From assembly GCA_018898235.1 (NCBI GenBank), contig JAHIJU010000396.1:1-8791 (forward strand): a stretch of 8,791 bases of DNA. The letters are read 5' to 3'. Positions within the stretch are counted from its first letter, which is position 1; the number at the start of each line of letters is the position of its first letter. The notes under the pieces were generated by a model that did not search any database, was not told where the DNA came from, and saw nothing but the letters and a program-made list of their open reading frames with translations. The stretch comes from Actinomycetota bacterium (lineage in GTDB: Bacteria; Actinomycetota; Actinomycetes; Actinomycetales; Cellulomonadaceae). Position numbers and translations under genes: made by a program. Below are positions 1-6,533 of this stretch, piece after piece.

Positions 1-1165
1 CATGCTCGCGGTCAACCTCGGCACCCGCGGTGTGCTCGAGGCGCTCGACCTGCTGGAGTACGCCAACGGCGAGCCCGGCACCGCGCTCGCCGACCAGCGG
101 GTGGACAACGGCAGCCCCCGCCCGCACGGCGTGCGGATGTGGTGCCTCGGCAACGAGATGGACGGGCCCTGGCAGATCGGGCACCTGAGCGCCGCCGACT
201 ACGGCACGCTCGCCGCCCGCACCGCCGCCGCCATGAAGCGCGCCGACGCCGGGCTCGAGCTGGTCGCCTGCGGCTCCTCCAACGCCCAGATGCCGACCTT
301 CGGCGCGTGGGAACGCACCGTGCTGGAGCAGGCGTGGGAGCACGTCGACCTCATCTCGTTGCACGCCTACTACGAGCAGCACGGCGACGACCTGGCGTCC
401 TTCCTGGCCAGCGGGCGCGACATGGACCACTTCATCGACACGGTCGTGGCCACCGTCGACCACGTCGGGCGGGGGTCCGACCACCAGGTGCACCTGTCCT
501 TCGACGAGTGGAACGTGTGGCGGCAGAGCGAGTTCAACGCCGCCGAGCAGGCCGCGATCGCCGCCGAACCGGCCATCCCCCGGCCGTGGCCCGCCGCTCC
601 GCACCTCATCGAGGACGACTACCGGGCCGCCGACGCCGTCGTGGTCGGCAGCCTGCTCATCACGCTGCTGCGGCACGCCGATCGGGTGCACGCCGCGAGC
701 CTGGCCCAGCTGGTCAACGTGATCGCGCCGATCCGCACCGAACCCGGCGGACCGGCCTGGCGGCAGTCGACGTTCCACCCGTTCGCGCTCACCGCCCGGC
801 TGGCCCGCGGCGTGGTGCTCCGCACCCGGACCCAGACCCCCACCACCCCCACTGCCCGGTTCGGCGAGGTGGGCGTGGTCGACTCGGTGGTCACCTGGGA
901 CCAGGAGGCCGGCAGCGCCACCGTGCTCCTGGTCAACCGCGGGACCGTCGAGGCGGCCACGGTGGAGGTGGACCTGACGGGGCTGGGCGTCGGCCAGATC
1001 CGCGAGGCGCACCTGCTGCACGAGGACGACGTCGAGGCCCGCAACAGCGCGAGCGCCCCCGACCGGGTCGCGCCCCGCCCGCTGGCGGTCGAGCAGGCGG
1101 GCGACGGTGTGCTGCGCCTCGCGCTGCCGCCCGTGTCCTGGGCCGCCGTGGTGGTCACCCGGTGA
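1..1165 (+). CDS. Alpha-L-arabinofuranosidase, GH51 family (5' end missing)
   Basis: This enzyme hydrolyses terminal non-reducing alpha-L-arabinofuranosyl residues from arabinoxylan, arabinan, arabinogalactan or their oligosaccharides. GH51 enzymes of this type are usually cytoplasmic and act on imported oligosaccharides. The 387 visible residues begin inside the catalytic barrel at the family motif AVNLGTRG. The acid/base glutamate lies in LGNEMDGPW (E52 of the visible part) and the nucleophile in FDEWNVW (E169). The typical run NVIAPIRTEPGGPAWRQ closes the barrel, and a C-terminal beta-sandwich follows from about residue 265. Family members are about 500 residues, so roughly 115 N-terminal residues lie outside the window. 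The ATG at position 2 is an internal methionine of the conserved motif, not the start. galE follows 124 bp downstream on the same strand. Family assignment is secure; the preferred polymer is inference. Confidence 0.95.
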   Translation, partial: MLAVNLGTRGVLEALDLLEYANGEPGTALADQRVDNGSPRPHGVRMWCLGNEMDGPWQIGHLSAADYGTLAARTAAAMKRADAGLELVACGSSNAQMPTFGAWERTVLEQAWEHVDLISLHAYYEQHGDDLASFLASGRDMDHFIDTVVATVDHVGRGSDHQVHLSFDEWNVWRQSEFNAAEQAAIAAEPAIPRPWPAAPHLIEDDYRAADAVVVGSLLITLLRHADRVHAASLAQLVNVIAPIRTEPGGPAWRQSTFHPFALTARLARGVVLRTRTQTPTTPTARFGEVGVVDSVVTWDQEAGSATVLLVNRGTVEAATVEVDLTGLGVGQIREAHLLHEDDVEARNSASAPDRVAPRPLAVEQAGDGVLRLALPPVSWAAVVVTR

Positions 1166-1212
1166 CCGGGCTCCTGCGCATCAGCCCTCCGCCGAGGCGG
1201 CTTCGCCGACCG

Positions 1213-1262
1213 GGCCGTGCCATGCTCGGCGGGGCCGTCGACCGCCCGTCCGGCGCACGGCC
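1213..1262 (+). repeat. Spaced inverted repeat in the galE leader
   Basis: A perfect 8-bp inverted repeat is formed by GGCCGTGC (1213-1220) and GCACGGCC (1255-1262). Nested inside is a second pair, GGCGG (1228-1232) and CCGCC (1242-1246), with a 9-nt loop. It fills much of the 124-bp gap between the arabinofuranosidase and galE and ends just before an ATG at 1263 that I do not favour as the galE start. It could be an RNA hairpin affecting read-through between the two genes, or an operator. In DNA this GC-rich, short GC inverted repeats also arise by chance, and there is no T-tract to make it a classical terminator. I see no convincing -35/-10 pair in the gap. Confidence 0.3.
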
Positions 1263-1276
1263 ATGACCCCCACGAC

Positions 1277-1282
1277 GAAGGA
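1277..1282 (+). promoter_or_regulatory. Ribosome binding site deciding the galE start
   Basis: GAAGGA lies 7 nt before the ATG at 1290. The in-frame ATG at 1263 has no purine-rich sequence at a suitable distance, so 1290 is the preferred start. Confidence 0.65.
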
Positions 1283-1289
1283 CGACGTC

Positions 1290-2276
1290 ATGCCCACGAG
1301 CACCCCCGCCCCGCACGGCACCTGGCTGGTCACCGGCGGTGCCGGGTACATCGGTTCGCACGTGGTGCGGGCCCTGGCGGCACAGGGCTGGGGCACCGTC
1401 GTGGTCGACGACCTGTCCAGCGGCCACCGCGAGTTCGTCCCGGCCGAGGTGCCGTTCGTCGAGGCGTCCATCCTGGCCACCGACCGGATCGCCTCGGCGC
1501 TGCGGGCCTACGACGTGACCGGCGTGATCCACCTCGCGGGGTTCAAGTACGCCGGGGTGTCGGTGCAGCGTCCGCTGCACACCTACGAGCAGAACGTCAC
1601 GGGCACCGTGCACCTGCTCGAGGCGATGGCCTCGACAGGGGTGGGCTCGATCGTGTTCTCGTCCTCGGCGGCGGTCTACGGGACCCCCGATGTCGACCAG
1701 GTCACCGAGGCGACGCCCACCACCCCGCAGTCGCCCTACGGTCAGTCCAAGCTCATCGGCGAGTGGCTGCTGGCCGACCAGGCGCGGGCCACCGGGCTCG
1801 CCCACACCAGCCTGCGCTACTTCAACGTGGTCGGCTCGGGCGCGCCGTCGCTCTACGACACCAGCCCGCACAACCTGTTCCCGCTGGTCTTCGACGCGCT
1901 CATCGAGGGCCGGGCGCCGCAGATCAACGGCGACGACTACCCGACGCCGGACGGCACCTGCGTGCGCGACTACGTGCACGTGGCCGATCTGGCCGACGCC
2001 CACGTCGCGGCCGCCGCCGCCCTGACCGCCGGTGAGCCGCTCGAACCGGTCTACAACCTGGGTTCGGGTGACGGCCTGTCGGTGCGCGAGATCATGGACA
2101 CCGTCGCGGCCGTCACCGGCATCGACCGCGCACCGGTGATCGCGCCGCGCCGACCCGGCGACCCGGCCCGGATCGTCGCCTCGGGTGAGCTCGCCGCACG
2201 CGATCTGGGCTGGCGCATGACGCACACACCGACCGACATGGTCTCCTCGGCGTGGGACGCCCGCAGCCGGCACTGA
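1290..2276 (+). CDS. galE: UDP-glucose 4-epimerase GalE
   Basis: GalE interconverts UDP-galactose and UDP-glucose with a bound NAD+. It completes the Leloir pathway and also supplies UDP-galactose for cell-surface glycans. The 328-residue protein has the usual GalE length and is an extended short-chain dehydrogenase. The NAD-binding motif GGAGYIG is at residues 16-22 and VVDDLSSG follows the second strand. The catalytic triad is visible as S126 in FSSSAAVYG and Y150/K154 in SPYGQSK. Substrate-domain signatures include LRYFNVVG and the late CVRDYVHVADLADAH. The start at 1290 is supported by GAAGGA 7 nt upstream; starting at 1263 would add nine residues of no recognisable type. galK begins 28 bp downstream, so the two are almost certainly one operon. 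Whether the arabinofuranosidase gene upstream shares the transcript is open. Confidence 0.96.
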   Translation: MPTSTPAPHGTWLVTGGAGYIGSHVVRALAAQGWGTVVVDDLSSGHREFVPAEVPFVEASILATDRIASALRAYDVTGVIHLAGFKYAGVSVQRPLHTYEQNVTGTVHLLEAMASTGVGSIVFSSSAAVYGTPDVDQVTEATPTTPQSPYGQSKLIGEWLLADQARATGLAHTSLRYFNVVGSGAPSLYDTSPHNLFPLVFDALIEGRAPQINGDDYPTPDGTCVRDYVHVADLADAHVAAAAALTAGEPLEPVYNLGSGDGLSVREIMDTVAAVTGIDRAPVIAPRRPGDPARIVASGELAARDLGWRMTHTPTDMVSSAWDARSRH

Positions 2277-2304
2277 CCGCCCACCCCCGCAAGGAGATCG
2301 ACCG

Positions 2305-3495
2305 ATGAGTGCCGCGACCCTCGACCCGTGGTCCGACGAGCAGGGCATCGCCCGCGCGGGCGCCCTGTTCACCGCCACGTTCGGCGGGGCGGCCGACGGC
2401 GTCTGGGCCGCGCCGGGCCGGGTCAACCTCATCGGTGAGCACGTGGACTACAACGCGGGGCTGTGCCTGCCGACAGCGCTGCCGCACCGCACCTACGCGG
2501 CCGTGCGGGCCCGCACCGACGGGCAGGTGCGACTGGTGAGCGCCCATCTGCCCGACGAGCCCTGGACCGGCAGGGTCGCGGATCTGGCGCCCGGGCGCGC
2601 GCTGGGCTGGACCGCCTACGCCGGTGGTCCCGCCTGGGTGCTCGCAGACGAGGGAGTGCCGGTCACCGGGTTCGACGCCGCGATCGACTCCTGCGTCCCG
2701 TTCGGAGCCGGGCTGTCGTCCTCGGCGGCCATCGAGGGTGCCGTCGCCGTCGCCCTCGCCGAGCTCGCCGGCCTGACGCTCGACGAGGCGCTGGCGGCCC
2801 GGCTCGCCCGGATCTGCGTGCGGGCCGAGAACGAGGTCGCGCTCGCACCGACCGGTGGCCTCGACCAGGCCGCGTCGCTGCGCGCCCACGCCGACCACGG
2901 GCTGCTCATCGACTTCGTCGACGAGTCCGTCCGGCACGTCCCGCTGGACCTGGCCGCACACGATCTGCAGCTCCTGGTGATCGACACCCGGGCGCCGCAC
3001 ACGCTCAACGACGGTCAGTACGCGGCCCGGCGATCGGACTGCGACCGGGCGGCGGCGCTGCTCGGCGTCCGGACGCTGCGCCAGGTCGAGGATCTGACGG
3101 ACGCACTGAGCAGGCTCGACGACCCGGTGCTGGTCGCCCGGGTGCGGCACGTGGTCACCGAGATCGAGCGGGTGCGACAGGTCGTGGCGCTGCTCGCAGC
3201 CGATCGGGTGCGCGCGATCGGCCCGGTGCTCGATGCCAGCCACGCCTCGTTGCGCGACGACTACCAGGTGACCTGCCCCGAGCTCGACGTGAGCGTCGAG
3301 GCGGCGCGGTCCGCGGGTGCGCTCGGCGCCCGGATGACCGGCGGCGGGTTCGGCGGCTCGGCGATCGCCCTGGTGCCGCGCGGGCGGGTCGAGGCCGTGG
3401 CCGTCGCCGTGCAGCACGCGTTCACCGACCGCGGCTGGCGCTCGCCCGTGTTCCTGCCGGCCCCGGCCGCGGCCGGGGCCGCCCGGGTCGGCTGA
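2305..3495 (+). CDS. galK: Galactokinase GalK
   Basis: GalK phosphorylates alpha-D-galactose with ATP to galactose 1-phosphate, the first committed Leloir step, in the cytoplasm. The 396-residue protein is a GHMP kinase of normal length. The galactose-binding signature GRVNLIGEHVDYNAG is at residues 38-52, with catalytic R39. The ATP-binding loop PFGAGLSSSAA is at 132-142. The catalytic-base motif reads TGGLDQ with D187; many family members have methionine where this one has leucine (L186). The C-terminal GHMP motif MTGGGFGGS is at 344-352. The ribosome binding site AAGGAG (2291-2296) lies 8 nt before the ATG. It follows galE by 28 bp and is presumably cotranscribed with it. The expected partner galT (galactose-1-phosphate uridylyltransferase) is not adjacent in this window. 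A perfect palindrome overlaps its last codons. Confidence 0.96.
   Translation: MSAATLDPWSDEQGIARAGALFTATFGGAADGVWAAPGRVNLIGEHVDYNAGLCLPTALPHRTYAAVRARTDGQVRLVSAHLPDEPWTGRVADLAPGRALGWTAYAGGPAWVLADEGVPVTGFDAAIDSCVPFGAGLSSSAAIEGAVAVALAELAGLTLDEALAARLARICVRAENEVALAPTGGLDQAASLRAHADHGLLIDFVDESVRHVPLDLAAHDLQLLVIDTRAPHTLNDGQYAARRSDCDRAAALLGVRTLRQVEDLTDALSRLDDPVLVARVRHVVTEIERVRQVVALLAADRVRAIGPVLDASHASLRDDYQVTCPELDVSVEAARSAGALGARMTGGGFGGSAIALVPRGRVEAVAVAVQHAFTDRGWRSPVFLPAPAAAGAARVG
3458..3481. repeat. 24-bp perfect palindrome at the 3' end of galK
   Basis: Positions 3458-3481 read identically on both strands, centred between 3469 and 3470. As RNA this would form a 10-bp all-GC stem (3458-3467 with 3472-3481) around a CGCG tetraloop, ending 12 nt before the galK stop codon. 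It lies within the Ala-rich tail of GalK, so alanine, proline and glycine codons made of G and C explain part of it. A very stable hairpin here could stall the transcript end or protect it from 3' exonucleases. No T-tract follows, so it is not a textbook intrinsic terminator. Confidence 0.5.
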
Positions 3496-3585
3496 GGTTG
3501 TCGCGCCGCACCGACCCCTGACGCCGGGCTAAGCCGAACGGGTGAGGACAGGACATCAGAACGCGGTGCCAGCGGGTGAAGTAGA

Positions 3586-3612
3586 TCAACCTTCCCGGTT
3601 CTCTACCGTCGC
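3586..3612 (+). promoter_or_regulatory. Possible flagellar-sigma-type (FliA-like) promoter
   Basis: TCAA (3586-3589), a 15-nt spacer and ACCGTCGC (3605-3612) match the layout of the FliA consensus TAAA-N15-GCCGATAA, with agreement mainly in the -35 AA and the -10 CCG core. A second, weaker -10-like string, GCCGAACG, occurs at 3533-3540 without a good -35. Chemoreceptor genes are commonly under this sigma factor, which makes the position plausible. The sequence match alone is poor. A start from this site would leave a leader of about 150 nt. Confidence 0.2.
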
Positions 3613-3760
3613 GGACACGGACCCGGGACCTGCGGCGACGAGTGCGGACGAACCCTCGACCGAAGTCCCTCCGCCGTGCGGCCGAGGGCCACCGGGACGA
3701 GGTGCCCATCTGCGGACCTCATACCCCGCCGAAGGGCTGGCGTCCCGTCGACGTCGACCC

Positions 3761-3765
3761 GGAGG
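3761..3765 (+). promoter_or_regulatory. Ribosome binding site deciding the chemoreceptor start
   Basis: GGAGG lies 5 nt before the GTG at 3771. This is the only strong site near the beginning of the frame and sets the start 129 nt inside the longest open frame. Confidence 0.8.
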
Positions 3766-3770
3766 TCCTC

Positions 3771-5387
3771 GTGCCCGCCACCCCCGCCCGCCTGTCCCGC
3801 CACTGGTTCGCCGACAGGTCGGTGCGCACCCAGGTGCTCGCCGTCGCCCTCGTGGGAGCTCTCGTCGCCGTCGTCGTCGGTGCCGTCGGCCTGGTCGCAC
3901 TGCGCCAGGCCGCCTCGTCCGCAGACTCCATGTACTCCGCCAACTTCACGGGGCTGGAGTACGCCGCCGTCCTGCGCCGCGCCACGCTCTCGATGCGGAT
4001 GAACATCGCGAACGTCGCACTGTCCCAGGAGACCGAGACGGAGCAGAGGTACCAGGACGCCGCCGATGCCGACGAGGTAGATCTGCGGGCCACGGCCGAC
4101 TCCTACGGCGCCTTCACCCTGGACGCCGAACGCCGGGCCGCGCTCACCGCATTCGTCGCCGACCTGGAGACCTTCGTCGTCATCCGCGACCAGCAGCTGC
4201 TCCCGGCCGCCTGGGCGAACCAGATCGAGCAGTACAACCGCGTGCGGGACACCGTGTCCAAGCCCGTGATCGAGGACATGATGACCCAGCTCGACATCCT
4301 CGTGAAGGCCGAGGAGTCGGAGGCCGAGGCTGCGGCAGCGCTCGCCGAGCGGCGCTACTCCACCTCGCTCATGCAGGTGCTGGCCGTGATCGCCGCCGGG
4401 GTGCTGGTGGCCATGGCGCTCGGCTGGATCGTGGCCCGCGGCGTCCTGCGGGGCGTCGCGCGGGTCCGCCTGGTGGCCGAGGCCCTCGAGCACGGCGACC
4501 TCACGCGGACGGCCGCCGTGGGCACGGCGAACGAGGTGGGCGCGACGGGGGCCGCGCTCGACCAGGCCGTCGCAGCGCTGCGGGACACGGTCCGCACCAT
4601 CGACCACGAGTCGGGCGGACTCGCGGACGCCTCGGGCCAGATGTCCGCGGTCGCCCGCCAGATCGCGGCCGCGGCCACCGAGACCGCCGCCCAGGCAGGT
4701 GCCGTCTCGGCGGCCGCCGAGCAGGTCTCACGCAACGTGCAGACCGTGGCCGCCGGGTCGGAGCAGATGGGGGCGTCGATCCAGGAGATCTCGTCCAACG
4801 CCGCCAATGCCGCCAAGGTCGCCACCCAGGCGGTCGACTCGGCCATCCGGGCCAACGCCACCGTGAACCATCTCGGGGAGTCGTCCCGCGAGATCGGCGA
4901 CGTCGTCCGGCTCATCACGACGATCGCCGGCCAGACCAACCTGCTGGCGCTCAACGCGACCATCGAGGCCGCCCGCGCCGGTGCCGCCGGCAAGGGGTTC
5001 GCCGTGGTGGCCGGTGAGGTCAAGGACCTCGCCCAGGAGACCGCCAAGGCCACCGGCGACATCGCCGAGCGGGTGCAGGCCATCCAGAAGGACAGCGAGG
5101 AGGCCATCACCGCGATCGACGAGATCAGCGCCGTGATCGCCTCGATCAACGACTACCAGCTCACCATCGCCTCGGCCGTCGAGCAGCAGACCTCGACCAC
5201 CGGTGAGATGAACCGCTCGGTCACCGAGGCCGCCACCGGCTCGGGCGAGATCGCCTCGAACATCGCCGGGGTGGCCGCGGCCGCCGAGCAGACCACCCAG
5301 GGCGCGGTCCAGTCGGAGCAGGCCGTGGGCGAGCTGGCCCGGATGTCGGCCGAGCTCAAGGAGCTCGTCGGCCGGTTCACGCTGTAG
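3771..5387 (+). CDS. Methyl-accepting chemotaxis protein (transmembrane chemoreceptor)
   Basis: This 538-residue chemoreceptor senses a ligand outside the membrane and controls the CheA-CheW kinase complex, hence flagellar rotation. After a short cytoplasmic N-terminus come TM1 (about residues 22-44), a mostly helical extracytoplasmic domain of about 150 residues resembling the four-helix-bundle sensor type, and TM2 (about 199-221). A HAMP linker (about 222-277, with ALEHGDLT) leads into the long cytoplasmic coiled coil. The kinase-control tip is IAGQTNLLALNATIEAARAG (385-404), followed by KGFAVVAGEVKDLA. In the tip, AGAAGKGF replaces the commoner AGE-x-GKGF. The protein ends in ELVGRFTL without the C-terminal pentapeptide (NWETF type) that tethers CheR/CheB in enteric receptors. 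The GTG start follows GGAGG; the 43 extra upstream codons look untranslated. It is convergent with the next gene, stop codons 5 bp apart. The ligand cannot be predicted. Confidence 0.93.
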   Translation: MPATPARLSRHWFADRSVRTQVLAVALVGALVAVVVGAVGLVALRQAASSADSMYSANFTGLEYAAVLRRATLSMRMNIANVALSQETETEQRYQDAADADEVDLRATADSYGAFTLDAERRAALTAFVADLETFVVIRDQQLLPAAWANQIEQYNRVRDTVSKPVIEDMMTQLDILVKAEESEAEAAAALAERRYSTSLMQVLAVIAAGVLVAMALGWIVARGVLRGVARVRLVAEALEHGDLTRTAAVGTANEVGATGAALDQAVAALRDTVRTIDHESGGLADASGQMSAVARQIAAAATETAAQAGAVSAAAEQVSRNVQTVAAGSEQMGASIQEISSNAANAAKVATQAVDSAIRANATVNHLGESSREIGDVVRLITTIAGQTNLLALNATIEAARAGAAGKGFAVVAGEVKDLAQETAKATGDIAERVQAIQKDSEEAITAIDEISAVIASINDYQLTIASAVEQQTSTTGEMNRSVTEAATGSGEIASNIAGVAAAAEQTTQGAVQSEQAVGELARMSAELKELVGRFTL

Positions 5388-5392
5388 GGCGG

Positions 5393-6382
5393 TCAGCCCA
5401 CCCGGAACCGCTCGACGAGCAGGTCGAGGAGCCGGTCGTGGTCATCGTCGACGACGCGCCGGGCCGGGTCCTCGTCGTACCAGGCGACGATCTCGCGGGC
5501 CCCGGTCTCGAAGGGCACGGTCGCGACGAAGTCCGGCACGAGGGCCCGCAGCTTGGTGGTGTCGAACACGGCCGACCAGGTCTTGTCCCCCAGCAACGAG
5601 GCACCCCACTCCTCGTCGTAGGCAGCGATCTGGTCGGACGGGACGTGCACGATCCGGGCCTCGACCCCCGCGGCGGCCGCGAGCGCCCGGGTGATCTGGT
5701 CCCAGGTGAGCACGTCCTGGGAGGTGATCGTGAACGCCTCGCCGATCGCGCGCGGGTGTCCCAGCAGCGGGACGAACCCCCGGGCGAAGTCGGTGTGGTG
5801 GGTGAGGGTCCACAGCGACGACCCGTCACCGTGCACCACGACCTGCTTGCCGGCGCGCATCCGCTCGATCACCGTCCAGCCGCCGCTCAGCGGGATGAGC
5901 GTGCGGTCGTAGGTGTGCGACGGACGGATGATCGTCATCGGGAAGCCGCGGTCCCGGTAGGCGGCGACGAGCACGTCCTCGCAGGCGATCTTGTCCCGGC
6001 TGTACTGCCAGTACGGGTTGCGCAGCGGGGTCGACTCGGTGATCGGCAGCCGCGCGGGCGGCGTCTGGTACGCCGACGCGGAGCTGATCAGCACGTACTG
6101 CCCGGTGCGCCCCTCGAACAGCTCGACGTCACGGCGCACGTCCGCCGCCGTGAACGCCACCCAGTCGACGACGACGTCGAACTCGCGACCGCCCAGCGCC
6201 GCCCGGACGGCCGCCGGGTCCCGGATGTCCGCCACGAGCTGCTCGACCCCGTCCGGGACGGGCCGCCGCCCGGTCCCCCTGGTCAGGAGCGTGAGGTCGA
6301 TGCCGCGTGCGACGGCCAGCCGCACGCTCGCCGAGCTGATGACACCCGTGCCGCCGATGAACAGGACGCGTAGCGCGGTCAT
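5393..6382 (-). CDS. Atypical NAD(P)-dependent epimerase/dehydratase-family (SDR) protein
   Basis: This is a 329-residue Rossmann-fold protein of the extended or atypical short-chain dehydrogenase superfamily. It is probably cytoplasmic, acting on a nucleotide-sugar or other small hydroxylated substrate. The nucleotide-binding loop is GGTGVIS (residues 10-16), a variant of GxxGxxG in which the third glycine is serine. VADIRD (50-55) is the usual Asp-containing adenine contact. Strand four carries VLISSASAY, and YSRDK (127-131) supplies the Tyr-xxx-Lys pair. RPSHTYD and the C-terminal helical part resemble the 'reductase/epimerase' group that includes plastid CSP41-like proteins. The ATG at 6382 is preferred: GGAGAGG precedes it by 6 nt, and the glycine loop then starts at the normal distance. 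The 19 codons upstream look untranslated. It diverges from the glycerate kinase gene across 151 bp. The substrate is unknown. Confidence 0.88.
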   Translation of the reverse strand: MTALRVLFIGGTGVISSASVRLAVARGIDLTLLTRGTGRRPVPDGVEQLVADIRDPAAVRAALGGREFDVVVDWVAFTAADVRRDVELFEGRTGQYVLISSASAYQTPPARLPITESTPLRNPYWQYSRDKIACEDVLVAAYRDRGFPMTIIRPSHTYDRTLIPLSGGWTVIERMRAGKQVVVHGDGSSLWTLTHHTDFARGFVPLLGHPRAIGEAFTITSQDVLTWDQITRALAAAAGVEARIVHVPSDQIAAYDEEWGASLLGDKTWSAVFDTTKLRALVPDFVATVPFETGAREIVAWYDEDPARRVVDDDHDRLLDLLVERFRVG

Positions 6383-6388
6383 GGTCCG

Positions 6389-6395
6389 CCTCTCC
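6389..6395 (-). promoter_or_regulatory. Ribosome binding site deciding the SDR gene start
   Basis: On the minus strand GGAGAGG lies 6 nt before the ATG at 6382. This favours it over the in-frame upstream start at 6439, which would add 19 residues ahead of the Rossmann fold. Confidence 0.75.
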
Positions 6396-6473
6396 CCGCA
6401 GGTCGCCCGCCGATCGGGGGCAGGTCCATCCTCGCCCACGGCGCGGAGGCCCGCGCGACTCGCGGCCCCGGCC

Positions 6474-6479
6474 TAGGCT
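6474..6479 (+). promoter_or_regulatory. Candidate -10 box of the glycerate kinase promoter
   Basis: TAGGCT fits the TANNNT form of actinobacterial housekeeping -10 boxes. No convincing -35 lies 16-18 nt upstream. Transcription would begin at about 6486, just at the left arm of the inverted repeat. Confidence 0.3.
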
Positions 6480-6485
6480 GCGCCC

Positions 6486-6510
6486 ACCGCGGCGGCCGCC
6501 GCACCGCGGT
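6486..6510. repeat. 25-bp inverted repeat in the glycerate kinase leader, possible operator
   Basis: ACCGCGG (6486-6492) and CCGCGGT (6504-6510) are perfect inverted 7-bp arms separated by 11 nt. A 14-bp palindrome (6489-6502) overlaps the left arm and spacer. The element sits between the candidate -10 box and the ribosome binding site. A repressor bound there would block transcription, and an RNA hairpin there could affect translation. GC-rich sequence produces short palindromes by chance, so the assignment as an operator is inference from symmetry and position. Confidence 0.35.
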
Positions 6511-6522
6511 CGCAGCCCCGAC

Positions 6523-6528
6523 GGGAGG
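6523..6528 (+). promoter_or_regulatory. Ribosome binding site of the glycerate kinase gene
   Basis: GGGAGG lies 5 nt before the GTG at 6534 and fixes this non-ATG start. Confidence 0.8.
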
Positions 6529-6533
6529 TCGGC

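Larger units (their letters stand above)
3496..3770 (+). other. Gene-free leader region upstream of the chemoreceptor
   Basis: No convincing gene lies between the galK stop and the GTG at 3771. The chemoreceptor frame is open from 3642, but the encoded residues (Arg/Pro-rich, no family similarity) look untranslated and no ribosome binding site precedes 3642. The region can form GC-rich hairpins. One is CCCT-CCGC-CGT-GCGG-CCG-AGGG (3667-3688). Another pairs GGG/CACC (3686-3693, one bulged C) with GGTGCCC (3701-3707). The two share 3686-3688 and so exclude each other. I could not match the region to a known riboswitch; it lacks the GCAAA-type core elements of the class I cyclic di-GMP riboswitch. 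Confidence 0.5.

Noticed and set aside
1155..2432. Long open frame of 425 codons on the minus strand opposite galE.
   Set aside because: It is the mirror of a well-identified gene in GC-rich DNA; the product is Arg/Gly/Val-rich with no family signature.
2113..3417. Long open frame of 434 codons on the minus strand opposite galK.
   Set aside because: GalK on the plus strand has all its catalytic motifs; the antisense product is low-complexity and overlaps the galE end as well.
3642..3770. N-terminal extension of the chemoreceptor to 3642.
   Set aside because: It would add 43 unrelated residues and has no ribosome binding site, whereas GGAGG lies 5 nt before the GTG at 3771.
3542..5017. Plus-strand frame of 491 codons overlapping the chemoreceptor in another frame.
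   Set aside because: The product is a run of Arg, Gly, Pro and Ala typical of a shifted GC-rich frame, while the chemoreceptor frame shows clear domains.
5351..5367. 7-bp hairpin CGAGCTC-AAG-GAGCTCG near the end of the chemoreceptor gene as a terminator.
   Set aside because: It results from the repeated codons of ELKEL, the loop is only 3 nt and no T-tract follows.
5438..6373. Plus-strand frame of 311 codons opposite the SDR gene.
   Set aside because: It is the antisense shadow of a gene with a clear Rossmann fold; the composition is not protein-like.
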